Below are positions 62,814 to 64,000 of a DNA stretch of 64,000 nt, one piece after another. The translations under genes were made by a program, and so were the position numbers. Below the pieces are notes generated by a model. The model did not search any database and was not told where the DNA came from. It saw nothing but the letters and a program-made list of their open reading frames with translations. How positions within the stretch are numbered: the stretch's first letter is position 1; each line of letters begins with the position of its first letter. Where the stretch lies: the NCBI RefSeq assembly GCF_000002995.4, contig NW_025062479.1:6503221-6567220 (forward strand). The letters run 5' to 3'. Source of the stretch: Brugia malayi. Lineage: Eukaryota > Nematoda > Chromadorea > Rhabditida > Onchocercidae.

Positions 62814-63047
62814 TTTGGATCACGTGCTACAGTTCTCGCAGATGAAATTCGGGAATTGTTGGCAGGAAAAAGATTTCAGTTAATTTCATTTGATGGACTG
62901 TCTGGGCTATAGGAAATGTTAGGAAAATATTATTTCAACTTTGTTGATATAGTAGTACTGAAAAGGAACGCAGACACCAACAGCAACGCATTGTTTGAGG
63001 AGAAATTTTTTCACTTATCAAAGCGACCCTTAATCGAAGTACCCTAA
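62814..63047 (+). pseudogene. Unidentified degenerate coding-like segment
   Basis: 78 codons with one internal TAG (62910-62912). The text is protein-like: VLADEIRELLAGKRFQLISF, then LGKYYFNFVDIVVLKRN and FFHLSKRPLIEVP. A second frame at 63161-63358 (VVGKPVKEVHEFNQITQHI, AYLRRETSIQQLIHLYRP) may be part of the same former gene. Neither has a start codon in a good context, and I recognise no family with confidence. Confidence 0.35.
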
Positions 63048-63597
63048 AATCTTATTCGATAGATTTAGAATTGTTGTAACTTAGTCGTTATAATAATTAT
63101 ACAACAAGTTTGTTATGCTCTAAATCTTATTTTTACTATATAGTTATGGAAAGTTTCTAATTTAAATTGCGCCTTATAGTGGTCGGCAAACCTGTAAAAG
63201 AAGTCCATGAGTTTAATCAAATCACTCAGCATATTCGTGAAATATATTTAAAAATTTTTTCAAGTGATTTCTATGCGGTCTTTCGGGTCAATTTCAATGC
63301 ATATCTTAGAAGGGAAACCAGTATTCAACAGTTAATACATCTATATCGACCAGTCTGATAACTGGTACTCACAATCACCATAAAAGAAGTTCCTCGGATA
63401 TCACCATTTGGTGATCGCCACAGTGCTCAACTTCACTTTACAAACTTAATCGGTCTGTTGAACACTTTAATCTGTTTCATCACTATCACCAACATATCAG
63501 GTTGTTTACCGTTTTACATCTTTTTAATAAAATTTATTTGGAACACACACTAAGTAGCTTTTTATCAGATTTTATTGCAAAAGTGTTTCATTTGCAG

Positions 63598-64000
63598 AAA
63601 ACAGTCTGAATTTTGTTCCTCAAGATGTCAGTAACCTGGTACCTTATTTTAATGGTGTCATACGTACTGGTCAGAGGACAAAATAGAAAAGAAACCTTGG
63701 AAGGCTTTAAATGGTCACGATGGGGTTTGCTCATTGAAAAATTTTTTTTAAGCATATAAAAGACAAGACTTAGCAGTAAATTTCTCTTTTATTCCACGGA
63801 GAAAGTTGGAAGGAAACATATCCCTGCAAAGTTTTGCTCTTACCCGGAAAATGCAAAAGTTTGCTAAACTGCTCCATAATTGTCTTCAGGAAATCCTTTA
63901 GTGTTCAAAACAAATTAATAAAGGAATAAGGGGCTGTACCCGTTACTCACTGTACCTAGCAAATAAAAATCATTGTTGTAACTAATGCCCACAGTTGGAT
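63598..64000 (+). CDS. First exon of a secreted or membrane protein gene (cut by window end)
   Basis: The start ATG is at 63625. The exon encodes a signal peptide (MSVTWYLILMVSYVLVRGQ) and then NRKETLEGFKWSRWG up to a phase-1 GTTTGC donor after 63724. Without splicing it would stop at 63757. A TTTCATTTGCAG acceptor ends at 63597, 27 nt before the ATG, consistent with trans-splicing. The rest of the gene lies beyond the window, so the product is unknown. The WSRWG end could lead into a thrombospondin-type repeat, but that is a guess. Confidence 0.5.

Overview
The window is AT-rich, intron-dense nuclear DNA from a nematode. Three things point there: a gene with the nematode-specific DB cysteine module, a near-perfect copy of the 22-nt SL1 spliced leader, and 3' splice sites placed just upstream of the start codons I can place, as expected for spliced-leader trans-splicing. 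Intron spacing and base composition resemble a clade III (spirurid or filarial) species, but the species is inferred only. I see no bacterial operon, CRISPR, rRNA or tRNA gene.

Layout. 1-3080: no gene seen. 3081-19043 (-): the HMG-box repressor Capicua, rebuilt here as 38 coding exons with consistent phases (about 1,684 codons). 20653-20779 (-): a further exon that fits as part of an alternative Capicua 5' end. 20780-34229: about 13 kb without a confident gene; it holds microsatellites, a GC-rich imperfect inverted repeat, a perfect 23-bp palindrome, a 16-bp hairpin with a decayed direct repeat, and a few protein-like open frames. 34230-37121 (+): a secreted DB-domain protein (201 aa), with the SL1-like sequence in its last intron. 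38221-40416 (+): a broken RASEF-like (coiled coil plus Rab GTPase) gene, probably a pseudogene. 41882-42259 (-): an intronless COX6B. 42296-45780: non-coding, with degenerate coding-like pieces and a 200-bp direct duplication. 45781-50411 (-): a SYG-1/Kirre/NEPH-type five-Ig adhesion receptor with one membrane span. 50412-63624: about 13 kb mostly without genes, with some decayed coding-like pieces, a poly(A)-tailed retrocopy end and microsatellites. 63598-64000 (+): the first exon of a gene for a secreted or membrane protein, cut by the window edge.

The genes do not form a pathway. They cover transcription (Capicua), cell adhesion and synapse or muscle patterning (SYG-1), respiration (COX6B) and the extracellular surface (DB protein). 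All gene models are hand-made from splice consensus, phase and family similarity. Exon edges marked as uncertain should be tested against RNA.
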